A stretch of DNA of 64,000 nucleotides from Acinetobacter sp. ANC 7912 (GTDB lineage: Bacteria; Pseudomonadota; Gammaproteobacteria; Pseudomonadales; Moraxellaceae). The notes beneath the pieces are model-generated. The model was not told the origin of the DNA and ran no database searches. It was given only the letters and a program-made list of their open reading frames with translations. Shown in pieces: positions 29,601 through 38,662 of this stretch. The stretch covers positions 1,116,001-1,180,000 of the forward strand of contig NZ_CP156795.1 of NCBI RefSeq assembly GCF_039862785.1, in the 5' to 3' direction. The translations under genes were made by a program, and so were the position numbers. The first letter of the stretch is position 1, and every line of letters starts with the position of its first letter.

Positions 29601-29792
29601 TTGACATTGTTTCACGTATAATACTGCCCAACTTGTTGTGCTTAGCTCTGACGGAATCGTCTCGGTGGGCCAAAAGAATGGTCTGTTATGGTGTTGATCT
29701 GCTGAAGCTTCGGTTTTAGCCTTCCTCAGTAGTCTGAGAGTGATCAATTGCGATGACAGCAAAACCTTCTTGATCTTTATGGAGAATCGACC
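29601..29792 (+). promoter_or_regulatory. Promoter and long 5' leader of rpmE
   Basis: A perfect TATAAT (29617-29622) lies about 170 bp before the rpmE start; its -35 partner is unclear (a TTGACA sits only 10 bp upstream, too close). If transcription starts near 29629, the mRNA has a leader of about 160 nt containing small hairpins (for example GCTGAAGC near 29700 and CTCAG/CTGAG near 29730). bL31 leaders are known to autoregulate in gammaproteobacteria, so this may be such a leader; no specific fold was verified. Confidence 0.4.
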
Positions 29793-30017
29793 ATGCGCGC
29801 CGATATTCACCCAAAATATGAAAAACTAGTTGCTACTTGTTCATGTGGTAACGTGATCGAAACTCGTTCAGCTGTTGGTAAAGAAACTCTTTACCTAGAC
29901 GTATGTTCAGCTTGCCACCCATTCTACACTGGTAAGCAAAAGAACGTTGACACTGGCGGTCGTATCGACAAGTTCAAACAACGTTTTGCTGGTATGTCAC
30001 GTTCTATCAAACGTTAA
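29793..30017 (+). CDS. rpmE: 50S ribosomal protein L31 (bL31, zinc form)
   Basis: 74 residues, starting [20 protein letters not shown]. Cysteines in CSC (about residues 16-18) and [10 protein letters not shown] (about residues 37-40) make this the zinc-binding C+ paralogue, not the zinc-independent YkgM form. It is a component of the large subunit at the intersubunit bridge. The gene is monocistronic with a terminator close behind. Confidence 0.97.
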   Translation: MRADIHPKYEKLVATCSCGNVIETRSAVGKETLYLDVCSACHPFYTGKQKNVDTGGRIDKFKQRFAGMSRSIKR

Positions 30018-30030
30018 TACCCAAAATGAA

Positions 30031-30056
30031 AAAACGGGCAATATGCCCGTTTTTTT
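30031..30056 (+). terminator. Terminator of rpmE
   Basis: AAAACGGGC / GCCCGTTTT stem followed by a long T run. Confidence 0.93.
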
Positions 30057-30098
30057 GTGTCTGAAATTTGGCTCTTTAATTACCAAACTTCAGGCCCG

Positions 30099-30123
30099 GT
30101 ACAGGAGCTTAACGCTCCTGTAC
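30099..30123 (-). other. 10-bp hairpin with the FimX-like stop codon in its loop
   Basis: GTACAGGAGC (30099-30108) and GCTCCTGTAC (30114-30123) are perfectly complementary. The five-base loop holds the TAA stop (30109-30111 on the minus strand). No T run follows on the minus strand, so it is not a standard intrinsic terminator. Confidence 0.6.
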
Positions 30124-32325
30124 ATCAATCAGATGATCGAGTTTTTTCTGGAAGTAATCGCCCTGGATAAAGCGGGCATCGACATTCCATGCATTGGCAA
30201 ATGAGGTCATATCATTTAGTTCACGCAGCAATACATTGACTGGCTTGATTTCCAGGAAGCCAGAAATTTTTTCCTGCAGTTCTTCAGTTTTGGTATTCAG
30301 TTTTGTAGCCAGCTCAGGATGGATGGTCACCATATTGGTATCCATCTCACGCAGCAGGATTTCACTGTACATTGAATGACCAAATTCACGAATCGAGATT
30401 TCCGCGCCATGATCACGCAAGATGCGGAGGTATTTCTGTGCATCTTCACGATTTAGCAAGATATCTTCTTCAGCAAATTGCAGGGTCAGTGGATGCTGCA
30501 GTTTACTGCGAATAATCGTAATCAACTTGGAAATAAATTCAGGGAAGGTACGGTCTTTAAACAGTACTGCACGGTTTAGATTGACGATCAGACGTGCATC
30601 TGGATACTGGGTAATGAAGTTGTGCAACTGTTTGCAGGACTCAACCAGAATCCAGCGATCCAGCTTGATGGATAGCTCATCCTCCTCATTCAGTTCCAGA
30701 ATCTTGGAAATATCCTGCCATTTGTTTTCAAAGATAAAACCGCTGGTCACTTCATATGTGTACAGGTTGGTATCTTCTTTGTCGTACAGTTGCTGGTATT
30801 TCAGATGAATCTCGCCACGCTCCAGACATTGACGCAGGGCATGCAGGATGGAACCTGGCATGGCCACTGGTGCAGCGGTTGCTGCCGGGCTGACTGGGGG
30901 AATTGTGGCAGCAGGTGCAGGCGTTGGAGCTTTTTCAGGCGTTGGAGTTTCTGCAGGTGCTGCAGCCAAAGTAGCTGAACCAGCGATACTGAATTCCAGA
31001 CTTGGAGCTGCTTCAGTTTTCGCCAAAGTTTCTGCCGGAATATCCAGCACGAATTCAGAGGATTGCTGTTGAACGGGTAATGGCGTTGAGAAGGCGCGGG
31101 CAATTGATTGCTCTAACTGAGCTTCCTCAAGCTTCGCATCAATTTTGCTATGACCGATACGTAAATTAAATGAATAGTCCTGCTGATTCACCTGAATTAA
31201 CTGAGGTTTGCTCAGGGAGGCCAATCCAACCAGTTTAGATTCCAGAATTTCCTGTGAATCCGCCTGAATCACGCCAACCAGTACATCATGTTCCAGTTTA
31301 AATAATGGAATACGGGTCTGTTCTTTTAGGAAAGCTTCAATATTATTGAAGTAACCCATATAAGTTTCCCAATCGGCATTGAGAATACGTGGTTCATACG
31401 CTGCAAAAGAGAAGGTGATGAGAGCATTAGCTGCAGCCGGCTCACGTGTGAGCTCGCGTTTCAATAGCTGTAACGGGTTTGGCTTGCTAGGCGATTTTTC
31501 AGCAGAGGCGCTGCTTTGTGCATTGGCTGAATCAATGGTCAGCTGCAGTGCATCTTCTTCACTGGTAGAGGCTAAAAATTCCAGTTTCAACGGATTGGCT
31601 GCGGCAACACTTGGATTATTAGAGTGAATTTCGAAACCACCCAGCTCAAACTGGCCTTGAGAAATCTTTTTAAAACGGGTTTTAAACTCGTTTAGTTCTT
31701 CAGGTTGTAGTAAGTCCAGTAGAGGCAAGCCGATAATTTCGTCTTCAGATTTCAGGCCGAATAATTTCAGGTAGTCGTCATTGGCCTGAATATGAATCCC
31801 TTCCTGAATGGTCGCGACCGCTTTATTGCTGTCTTCAACCAAAGATTGGGCCTGGATTTGTACGGTTTCCAGTTCTTCCAGCAAATGCTGCTGAGTCTGA
31901 TTCATGCGGCTAAAGGACAGGGCACGCACCAGTCCGACATAGAAACGATCCGGGTAATCCAGATTCAGGATGTCATAGATACCTTTACGGATGTAATCCG
32001 CGTATTGCTCTGGCTGATAATCTTCGGGTTTCAGCAGAATCATTGGCAGATCCGGTTGTTTGGACAGCCTTACGATGCTTAACGCCTGTTCATATTTCAG
32101 ATCATAGGCGCGACCGAAAATGATCAGATCCCAGTTGAAGTTCAACTGTTTTTCAAAATTCTGCAGGTCATCCAGCAGTACGGCATCGACCTGATATTCA
32201 TTCCCCGTTAATAGATCACGAATCTGGTTAAAACGAATCTGGTTGTCATCAATAATCAGCAAACGTGTCTCGGTACGTTTTAACTTCTTGGACAATAATG
32301 GATTTCTCACTTCAATGCTTCCCAT
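30109..32325 (-). CDS. FimX-like REC-PAS-EAL protein, all domains degenerate
   Basis: 738 residues. Order: a receiver-like domain (about 20-140; IIDDNQ acidic pair kept, but the usual phospho-Asp position reads LIIFG), a short helix, a PAS-like domain (about 155-265), a linker, a middle segment, a Pro/Ala-rich stretch (about 450-490), and an EAL domain (about 500-735). In the EAL part the Glu (YEVTSGF) and Asn (VNLN) remain, but the DDFG motif is REFGHS and the catalytic Lys is absent, so it cannot be a normal phosphodiesterase. The layout resembles FimX, a c-di-GMP-binding regulator of type IV pili. No clear GGDEF was seen. It overlaps the upstream gene by 19 bp. Confidence 0.75.
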   Translation of the reverse strand: MGSIEVRNPLLSKKLKRTETRLLIIDDNQIRFNQIRDLLTGNEYQVDAVLLDDLQNFEKQLNFNWDLIIFGRAYDLKYEQALSIVRLSKQPDLPMILLKPEDYQPEQYADYIRKGIYDILNLDYPDRFYVGLVRALSFSRMNQTQQHLLEELETVQIQAQSLVEDSNKAVATIQEGIHIQANDDYLKLFGLKSEDEIIGLPLLDLLQPEELNEFKTRFKKISQGQFELGGFEIHSNNPSVAAANPLKLEFLASTSEEDALQLTIDSANAQSSASAEKSPSKPNPLQLLKRELTREPAAANALITFSFAAYEPRILNADWETYMGYFNNIEAFLKEQTRIPLFKLEHDVLVGVIQADSQEILESKLVGLASLSKPQLIQVNQQDYSFNLRIGHSKIDAKLEEAQLEQSIARAFSTPLPVQQQSSEFVLDIPAETLAKTEAAPSLEFSIAGSATLAAAPAETPTPEKAPTPAPAATIPPVSPAATAAPVAMPGSILHALRQCLERGEIHLKYQQLYDKEDTNLYTYEVTSGFIFENKWQDISKILELNEEDELSIKLDRWILVESCKQLHNFITQYPDARLIVNLNRAVLFKDRTFPEFISKLITIIRSKLQHPLTLQFAEEDILLNREDAQKYLRILRDHGAEISIREFGHSMYSEILLREMDTNMVTIHPELATKLNTKTEELQEKISGFLEIKPVNVLLRELNDMTSFANAWNVDARFIQGDYFQKKLDHLIDVQER

Positions 32326-34052
32326 AAATCGTGATTATTGATTTCATTCATCTGCTTATGAATAAAGTTCTTAATGATCTGTTCTTCTTGATCGTTCAAT
32401 AATTCGTATTCAAAACGAATAAAGCTTTGCGTGATCAGCTGTGCTTTGGTCAGATAAATCTTCATTTCATGGCCATCCACACGCAGGTGAATGGTCTGTT
32501 TTTCCCGGTAATTCTGTACACCTGATACGATAATGCTATTCGAGATCTGATCCAGCTGCGTGGTTTGTACCAGTAAGGCCGGCTGGTAATTTTTGACATT
32601 ACGGTCAGTCCGTGCATAGACCGCGCATGGGAACATGTCATGGGCCAGAATTTCCAGGCCCAGCTCCAGACTCTTTTCAGTCGACTGCTTGATCCAGCGC
32701 ACCACACCACCGCGCCATTGGCTTTGGGCATTTTCCTGTACCAGAATGAATTCACCGGTTTTTAAATTGGGTGGGGTGAATCCCGTCCATTTAATCCGGT
32801 AACCATTCACGCTGATATCCAGCACTTCCGCATGATAAATTTGCTTGGCTTCGCGATCTAGTGCTTTTAAATGCCCTAAGCCACCCGCTACAGGGCTTTC
32901 AGTTGAGCTAACCATATTGCTTTCATTCTGGAAGCGGAAACTGCCATCAATATCCAGGGTTTCCTGGAAGTTCTTGCCTTTAGACAGATAGAAGTGGGCA
33001 ACTGACAGACCGAAGCAGATATTGATATGCGCTGAATATTCATAACGCTCATGACGACGTTCCATGGTCGTCGTCAGCAGGTTATAGATATGGAAATGTA
33101 GTGCCGGGGTCAGGAACAGTTTTTCATTGCGTGACAGATACTGGGCATTTTTAGTTTGTGTACCCGCCAGATGTTCCATCAGGCTCTGGGTAGCAATATA
33201 AATGCTTGGTTTGAAATGATCAGCCAGACGTGAGTTATAAACTGGTGGGAGGTCCTTGCTGCTATCTACCACGTAACGGGACAGCGTGGTTTCTTTTGGC
33301 AGAATCTGCACCAGTTTTGCCCAGTCAAAGCTGCATAGGTACAAGCCCTGAATTTCTGCCGGACGAATCTGGTGAGTATTGAAAATATCCAGCAGGATCA
33401 GTTGTGTATAAGCCTGCGCAATATTTTGTAGCTCATGCTGGGTACCCAAGACCTGATTGATATTGGTCTGGTGGAAGTTGTTCTGCATCGCAATTTCGAG
33501 CAGTTGATGTGCAGCCAGCCATTGGCCCAATACCGGTTTGCCATAGAGCATGTGCTGTTGATACAGCAGCAGGCTGAGTTGTTGCAGGGCATAGTAAATC
33601 GACACCATCCGCGCCGTGGTCAGACTTTTTTTACGGCCCATTTTAAACAGCGAAAAACTGCTGTTATTCAGTTCATGGTCACAGCGTTTGGCAATGTCGA
33701 TATAGGCCTTGGCAAAATGACTGCGTAGCAGCATCGCCAGTTCAATGATCTGGTCATTGCGATCCGTGGTAATCAGTCCTTGATTGATGAAGTGTTTTTC
33801 CAGACTGGTCAGGACATTTTCTAATGTTGGGTGTAGTGCCTGAATCAGGTCAAAACGTAAGGTTTCCGAGCACTTCAGTTCAGATATTTCCAGCAGTGCA
33901 TTGAAGAGTGCTTTAGAAGAGTTACCTAGTTGCAGGATTGAAATTCCGGACACCCATTCCTGCAAAGCTTTCACATTAGATGGGCAAAAACTCAGTTGAT
34001 CCAGTTTAAGTTCCGTCGGTATCTGAAAAATATCTGAAGGATGTGTACTCAT
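32307..34052 (-). CDS. Large protein with C-terminal PilZ-like domain
   Basis: 581 residues, cytosolic, mostly helical in the first 380 residues (no recognised domain). The C-terminal part (about 395-490) has strands resembling PilZ (c-di-GMP receptor) sequences: EVLDISVNGYRIKW, then WRGGVVRWIKQ and LELGLEIL. The canonical RxxxR ligand motif is not clear; DISVNGYRI matches the second PilZ motif (D/NxSxxG). It sits between epmB (12 bp upstream) and the FimX-like gene (19-bp overlap), so a joint role with the degenerate EAL protein in c-di-GMP-dependent behaviour such as type IV pilus control is a reasonable guess only. Confidence 0.6.
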   Translation of the reverse strand: MSTHPSDIFQIPTELKLDQLSFCPSNVKALQEWVSGISILQLGNSSKALFNALLEISELKCSETLRFDLIQALHPTLENVLTSLEKHFINQGLITTDRNDQIIELAMLLRSHFAKAYIDIAKRCDHELNNSSFSLFKMGRKKSLTTARMVSIYYALQQLSLLLYQQHMLYGKPVLGQWLAAHQLLEIAMQNNFHQTNINQVLGTQHELQNIAQAYTQLILLDIFNTHQIRPAEIQGLYLCSFDWAKLVQILPKETTLSRYVVDSSKDLPPVYNSRLADHFKPSIYIATQSLMEHLAGTQTKNAQYLSRNEKLFLTPALHFHIYNLLTTTMERRHERYEYSAHINICFGLSVAHFYLSKGKNFQETLDIDGSFRFQNESNMVSSTESPVAGGLGHLKALDREAKQIYHAEVLDISVNGYRIKWTGFTPPNLKTGEFILVQENAQSQWRGGVVRWIKQSTEKSLELGLEILAHDMFPCAVYARTDRNVKNYQPALLVQTTQLDQISNSIIVSGVQNYREKQTIHLRVDGHEMKIYLTKAQLITQSFIRFEYELLNDQEEQIIKNFIHKQMNEINNHDLWEALK

Positions 34053-34064
34053 TTATTATTTAAC

Positions 34065-35081
34065 TCAAAATGTTGAAACCCCAAAAAGCGGTGTCTTATT
34101 TTTTTCGCCCGCAATTTCCCGAACAAGTTTAGGAACCAAATACCCCGGTAGGCTCGCTAAAACTTCAGTATAAATCTCGTTAATTCGTTCAGGTGACAAA
34201 TCAAAATGATGCGCCCCTTTTACTTTATCAAGTACATGTAAATAATACGGCATCACCCCAGCGTCGAACAAACGGTAGCTTAAATCGACCAGAACAGGCG
34301 CAGCGTCATTCACCCCTTTGAGTAACACGGCCTGATTGAGCACAGTAATTTGTTGCTGCACCAACTGATGCAGTTTGCTACAGGTGAAATCATCCAGCTC
34401 TGATGCGTGATTTGAGTGTACCACTAGAATTATACGTAGCCTACTGTTTTTTAATATGCTTGTCAGCTCTTCATCGATCCGGTTGGGAATCACGATTGGC
34501 ACACGTGAATGTATTCTTAAGAATTTCAGCTGTGGTAATGATTCTAAACGCTCAATCCAGAGTTGAAGTTTACGGTTGGAAAGGGTCAGTGGATCGCCAC
34601 CACTGAGAATCACTTCATTAATATCGGGCTGGCTTTCGAGATAATTCCGGATGTTTTCCCAGTCTTCATTCTTCGGTAAATTTGCTTGATAAGGAAAGTG
34701 ACGTCTAAAGCAATATCGGCAATGCACCGCACAGGCACCGGTTAAGGTCAGTAGGAAACGTGACTTATATTTATGTAGGACACCCGGCTGCTGATTGGCC
34801 TGTTCTTCGCCTAGTGGATCGGTGACGAAATCAGGATGATCTTCCAGTTCCAGATGATGCGGCAGCACTTGTAATAAGAGTGGATCCAAAGGGTTGCCTG
34901 GCTGCATTTTGCTTACAAAGGCACGTGGCACACGCAGCTTGAACTGTTCTGAAGCCAGTAATGCCCCAGAAAGCAACTGCTCAGGCGAAAGCTGCAGTTG
35001 CTGTAATAATTCCTGCGGATCGGTGATCAAGTCACTGAGTTGTGATTGCCAGTGTTGTTCCTGAAAAAGAAGGTCAGTCAT
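34065..35081 (-). CDS. epmB: EF-P (R)-beta-lysylation protein EpmB (lysine 2,3-aminomutase)
   Basis: 338-residue radical-SAM enzyme converting (S)-alpha-lysine to (R)-beta-lysine for attachment to elongation factor P. The cluster motif CAVHCRYCFRR (CxxxCxxC, about residue 116) and SGGDPLTLSN (about residues 159-168) are clear. Its substrate protein EF-P is encoded divergently 380 bp away, and EF-P Lys34 is present. EpmA, the ligase partner, is not in this window. First gene of an apparent operon with the PilZ-like and FimX-like genes. Confidence 0.94.
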   Translation of the reverse strand: MTDLLFQEQHWQSQLSDLITDPQELLQQLQLSPEQLLSGALLASEQFKLRVPRAFVSKMQPGNPLDPLLLQVLPHHLELEDHPDFVTDPLGEEQANQQPGVLHKYKSRFLLTLTGACAVHCRYCFRRHFPYQANLPKNEDWENIRNYLESQPDINEVILSGGDPLTLSNRKLQLWIERLESLPQLKFLRIHSRVPIVIPNRIDEELTSILKNSRLRIILVVHSNHASELDDFTCSKLHQLVQQQITVLNQAVLLKGVNDAAPVLVDLSYRLFDAGVMPYYLHVLDKVKGAHHFDLSPERINEIYTEVLASLPGYLVPKLVREIAGEKNKTPLFGVSTF

Positions 35082-35460
35082 GTAAAAGAATAAATGGAAT
35101 CAGTTAAAAGCATCTGCTCGGATGCGCGTAGTTTAACAGTTTGTCTATAGTAAAAAGCCAGCCAGATTGGATAAAGTTTGAAAGATCAGCATACTGGGTG
35201 AAGCTAGAAATCACATCTTCATGTGAATGTCTGGAAGAGCAGGATAAAGCATGCCGAATGATATCTGACTGTAACTTAGACAGTGAAGCGCTGTTAAATA
35301 GGAATTTTTCATTGCGACATAGTGTATTGGTCATTTAGAATACGCAGCATCAAATGAATGTGCATGTGGCATTCCATGTTCGTGTCAGACTTGCTAAATG
35401 ACATTGCAACAGCCCATAGCATTGATAGACTAAAGTTAGTAAGTTTGGAGTGCGCCAGTC
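35082..35460. other. Divergent promoter region epmB / efp
   Basis: 380 bp with no gene I would support. Two overlapping open frames (65 codons plus, 76 codons minus) cover the same 200 bp and have no ribosome sites. It must contain the epmB and efp promoters. No strong dyad was seen. Confidence 0.4.
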
Positions 35461-36030
35461 ATGGCCTATTATTCTACGAATGAGTTCAAGTCAGGCCTTA
35501 AGGTTATGCTTGACGGTAACCCATGTTCAATCATGGAAAATGAATACGTAAAACCAGGTAAAGGCCAAGCTTTTAACCGTGTTAAATTACGTAACCTGAA
35601 AACTGGTAAAGTTTTAGAAAAAACATTTAAATCTGGTGACACATTAGAAGCAGCTGACATCGTAGAAGTAGAAATGAACTACTTGTACAATGACGGCGAA
35701 ATGTGGAACTTCATGGATCCTGTATCATTTGAACAGATCGCTGCAGACAAAGTAGCCATGGGCGATGCTGCAAAATGGTTAAAAGATGATTCAAATGAAC
35801 TTTGTACAATTATGCTTTGGAACGGTGTTCCACTGTCAGTAAGTGCTCCAAACTTCGTTGTACTGAAAATCGTTGAAACTGATCCAGGCGTTCGTGGTGA
35901 TACTTCTGGCGGTGGCGGTAAACCAGCAAAACTGGAAACAGGTGCTGTGGTACGTGTTCCATTGTTCGTTCAACAAGACGAAAGCGTTCGTGTAGACACC
36001 CGTACTGGTGAATATTTAGAGCGTGCATAA
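35461..36030 (+). CDS. efp: Elongation factor P
   Basis: 189 residues forming the three OB-like beta-barrel domains of EF-P, which rescues ribosomes stalled on polyproline. The modification loop reads KPGKGQAF; the third position of that GKG is Lys34 counting from the start, the residue beta-lysylated by EpmA/EpmB. The ATG follows a GGAGTGCG ribosome site. A strong terminator lies 25 bp behind the stop. Confidence 0.97.
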   Translation: MAYYSTNEFKSGLKVMLDGNPCSIMENEYVKPGKGQAFNRVKLRNLKTGKVLEKTFKSGDTLEAADIVEVEMNYLYNDGEMWNFMDPVSFEQIAADKVAMGDAAKWLKDDSNELCTIMLWNGVPLSVSAPNFVVLKIVETDPGVRGDTSGGGGKPAKLETGAVVRVPLFVQQDESVRVDTRTGEYLERA

Positions 36031-36054
36031 TGGTCTAAAAATAGACTATGATCG

Positions 36055-36085
36055 AAAGGGATGATGAATAATCATCCCTTTTTTA
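36055..36085 (+). terminator. Terminator of efp
   Basis: AAAGGGATGAT / ATCATCCCTTT 11-bp stem, GAATA loop, T run. Confidence 0.93.
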
Positions 36086-36162
36086 ATGCCTATACATCCA
36101 AAGTCTTAGAGGCAGTCAAGAAGAACAAGCGTAAAGTCGCAAGGGAAAACAGCAGTACCTCG

Positions 36163-36172
36163 AACAACAAGA
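36163..36172 (+). promoter_or_regulatory. Possible Hfq/Crc-type A-rich motif in the cstA leader
   Basis: AACAACAAGA, about 40 bases before the cstA start, fits the AAnAAnAA pattern bound by Hfq-Crc in pseudomonads. It does not cover the ribosome site (GAGGGA), and whether Acinetobacter uses this mechanism is not shown. Confidence 0.2.
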
Positions 36173-36210
36173 ATCGCGCTGATTTAATGCAACAAAATAT
36201 GAGGGATTGA

Positions 36211-38310
36211 ATGGAAACTCTACAAGCGAAGTCAAGCATGACTTCGAAAATCATGTGGCTCATCATAGCCATTGTCGGAGCAGTATCCTTTGGGATTCTT
36301 GCGCTCAATCGTGGTGAGCATGTCAATGCAGTCTGGCTAGTCTTGGCCGCTGCCTGTATCTACAGCATCGCTTACCGTTTTTACAGTTTATTTATTGCGG
36401 ACAAGGTATTTGGACTGAATGCCAGTCGCCTGACGCCAGCACATCGTTTAAATGACGGTCTGGATTATGTCCCAACCAATAAAGGTGTTCTTTTCGGTCA
36501 TCACTTTGCTGCAATTGCCGGTGCAGGTCCTTTGGTTGGGCCAATCCTTGCAGCGCAGATGGGTTATCTGCCAGGCACGATCTGGCTGTTGGTCGGTGTG
36601 GTATTGGCCGGTGCAGTACAGGACTTCCTGGTACTATTTATCTCAACCCGCCGTGATGGTCGTTCACTCGGTGAGATGGCAAAACAAGAGCTCGGTACTT
36701 TTGCCGGAATCGTAGTGATGCTTGGTGCTCTCGGCGTGATGATCATCATTCTGGCGGTCTTGGCACTAGTTGTCGTGAAAGCATTGACCAACAGTCCATG
36801 GGGCGTGTTCAGTATTGCTGCGACGATTCCGATTGCACTGTTTATGGGTATCTACATGCGTTTTATCCGTCCGGGACGCATTGCAGAAGTTTCTATTATT
36901 GGTTTTGTGTTAATGATGCTCGGCATTATCTATGGTGAAAACATCGCGCAACACCCATACTGGGGGCCATTCTTTACCCTGACAGGTACCGAACTGACCT
37001 GGGCGCTGATCATTTATGGTTTTATCGCTTCTGTACTCCCAGTCTGGTTGCTGCTTGCACCGCGTGACTATTTATCCACTTTCCTGAAAATTGGTGTCAT
37101 TGTTGGTCTGGCCATCGGGATCCTGTTTGCAATGCCAGAAATGAAGCTGCCAGCATTTACCAAATTTGTGGATGGTACTGGTCCAGTCTTTGCCGGTTCA
37201 CTGTTCCCATTCCTGTTTATTACCATTGCCTGTGGTGCAATTTCTGGTTTCCACGCATTGGTATCTTCAGGAACCACCCCGAAACTGGTCAACAACGAAC
37301 TTGATATCCGTATGATTGGTTATGGCGGCATGTTGATGGAATCCTTTGTTGCGATTATGGCGCTGATCTGTGCGGCGATTCTGGATCCAGGTGTGTATTT
37401 TGCGATTAATTCGCCAGCTGCATTATTGGGTACGACGGTAGATACCGCAGCAGAAGCGGTGCGTAACCTTGGTTTTGTGGTGACTCCAGAAGCATTAACT
37501 GTATTGGCTCAGGAAGTGGGGGAGAATTCAATCCTCTCTCGTACCGGTGGTGCACCAACGTTTGCGATCGGTATGGCGCATATCATTACCGAAATCTTTA
37601 ATAGTCGTGAAATGATGGCCTTCTGGTATCACTTCGCGATTCTGTTTGAAGCACTGTTCATTCTGACTGCGGTAGATGCCGGTACCCGTGCTTGCCGTTT
37701 TATGGTTCAGGATACCGTGGGTATCGTGATTCCAGCGGTAAAACATTCTTCTAGTTTTATTGGTAACCTGATTGGGACTGCAGTGGCCGTAGCCGGTTGG
37801 GGCTTCTTCGTGTATCAGGGCGTAGTCGATCCACTCGGCGGTATTAATAGCTTGTGGCCACTCTTCGGTATCGGTAACCAGATTCTGGCAGCAATGGCAC
37901 TGATTCTGGGTACCGTGATCCTGTTCAAGATGAAGAAAGAGAAATACGTGTGGGTGACTGTGTTACCAACCGCATTCCTGTTCGTGACCTCCATGACTGC
38001 AGGCTGGCAGAAGATTTTCCATGAAAATCCAAAAATTGGTTTCCTGGCACAGGCTGAGCGTTTCAATAATGCGATTGCCAATAATGAAATTCTGGCGCCT
38101 GCAAAAACGTTGGCAGAGATGCAGACAGTGGCGATGGCGAATCAGATCAATGCTGGCTTGTGTGCTTTCTTTATGATCGTGGCTTTTGTGATGCTGTTTG
38201 CGGCATTTGGCATAATTCGCCGTGCGCTGGCAAGTCCTGAGCCAACGGTACATGAATCCCCAGCAGTTTACCGTGATCCAGCGGAAATCAAGCCGACTGC
38301 ACATCACTAA
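36211..38310 (+). CDS. cstA: Carbon starvation protein CstA (peptide/pyruvate transporter family)
   Basis: 699-residue inner membrane protein with about 16-18 hydrophobic helices. Family segments: YVPTNKGVLFGHHFAAIAGAGPLVGP (in two overlapping parts, about residues 86-111), FISTRRDGRSLGEMA (about 143-157), AISGFHALVSSGTTPK (about 345-360). CstA/BtsT proteins import peptides or pyruvate during carbon limitation. The start has a GAGGGA site. It is followed at 10 bp by the YbdD-type partner, the standard arrangement. Confidence 0.93.
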   Translation: METLQAKSSMTSKIMWLIIAIVGAVSFGILALNRGEHVNAVWLVLAAACIYSIAYRFYSLFIADKVFGLNASRLTPAHRLNDGLDYVPTNKGVLFGHHFAAIAGAGPLVGPILAAQMGYLPGTIWLLVGVVLAGAVQDFLVLFISTRRDGRSLGEMAKQELGTFAGIVVMLGALGVMIIILAVLALVVVKALTNSPWGVFSIAATIPIALFMGIYMRFIRPGRIAEVSIIGFVLMMLGIIYGENIAQHPYWGPFFTLTGTELTWALIIYGFIASVLPVWLLLAPRDYLSTFLKIGVIVGLAIGILFAMPEMKLPAFTKFVDGTGPVFAGSLFPFLFITIACGAISGFHALVSSGTTPKLVNNELDIRMIGYGGMLMESFVAIMALICAAILDPGVYFAINSPAALLGTTVDTAAEAVRNLGFVVTPEALTVLAQEVGENSILSRTGGAPTFAIGMAHIITEIFNSREMMAFWYHFAILFEALFILTAVDAGTRACRFMVQDTVGIVIPAVKHSSSFIGNLIGTAVAVAGWGFFVYQGVVDPLGGINSLWPLFGIGNQILAAMALILGTVILFKMKKEKYVWVTVLPTAFLFVTSMTAGWQKIFHENPKIGFLAQAERFNNAIANNEILAPAKTLAEMQTVAMANQINAGLCAFFMIVAFVMLFAAFGIIRRALASPEPTVHESPAVYRDPAEIKPTAHH

Positions 38311-38320
38311 GGAGAAGGCG

Positions 38321-38623
38321 ATGAATCTGAAATTTGTTAAAAGCGGAAAAACTGTGATCTATAAGATCATCAAAATGACCGTGATGTCGCAAAAGGATCT
38401 GATCCTGAATCCGAAGAATTGGTCACGCATTGCAACGTTATGGCAACGTCTGCAGCAGAGTTTCCGTTTGATGGTCGGTGTGCCGGATTACCAGAATTAT
38501 CTGGCGCACATGAAACAGCACCATCCGGATCTGGAGGTGATGGATGCTAAAACCTTTTACCGTTACTGTGTAGATACTCGGTATCCATCTGCTGGCGGTG
38601 GCATGAAGAAATGTCCATGTTAA
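38321..38623 (+). CDS. YbdD/YjiX-family protein (CstA partner) with N-terminal extension
   Basis: 100 residues; YbdD/YjiX of E. coli has about 65. The family core starts near residue 40: SFRLMVGVPDYQNYLAHMKQHHPD, here read in two parts, and ends in a Gly-rich, Cys-containing tail (GGGMKKCPC). The first 35-40 residues are an extra basic segment. The start at 38321 is fixed by GGAG 8 bases upstream and by the cstA stop. The core is translated without frameshift. The family is always linked to cstA-type genes; its mechanism is unclear. Confidence 0.88.
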   Translation: MNLKFVKSGKTVIYKIIKMTVMSQKDLILNPKNWSRIATLWQRLQQSFRLMVGVPDYQNYLAHMKQHHPDLEVMDAKTFYRYCVDTRYPSAGGGMKKCPC

Positions 38624-38639
38624 TGGATCAGTAAAAAAG

Positions 38640-38662
38640 AGCGCCTTTCGGGGCGCTTTCTT
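38640..38662 (+). terminator. Terminator of cstA-ybdD
   Basis: AGCGCC / GGCGCT stem with TTTCGG loop and a T-rich tail (TTTCTTT). Confidence 0.8.

Noticed and set aside
29601..29622. TTGACA plus TATAAT as a standard promoter for rpmE
   Set aside because: The spacing is only 10 bases; the TATAAT may be real but must use another -35.
35104..35338. Overlapping ORFs of 76 (minus) and 65 (plus) codons before efp
   Set aside because: They occupy the same bases in opposite directions, lack ribosome sites and fall in the divergent promoter area.
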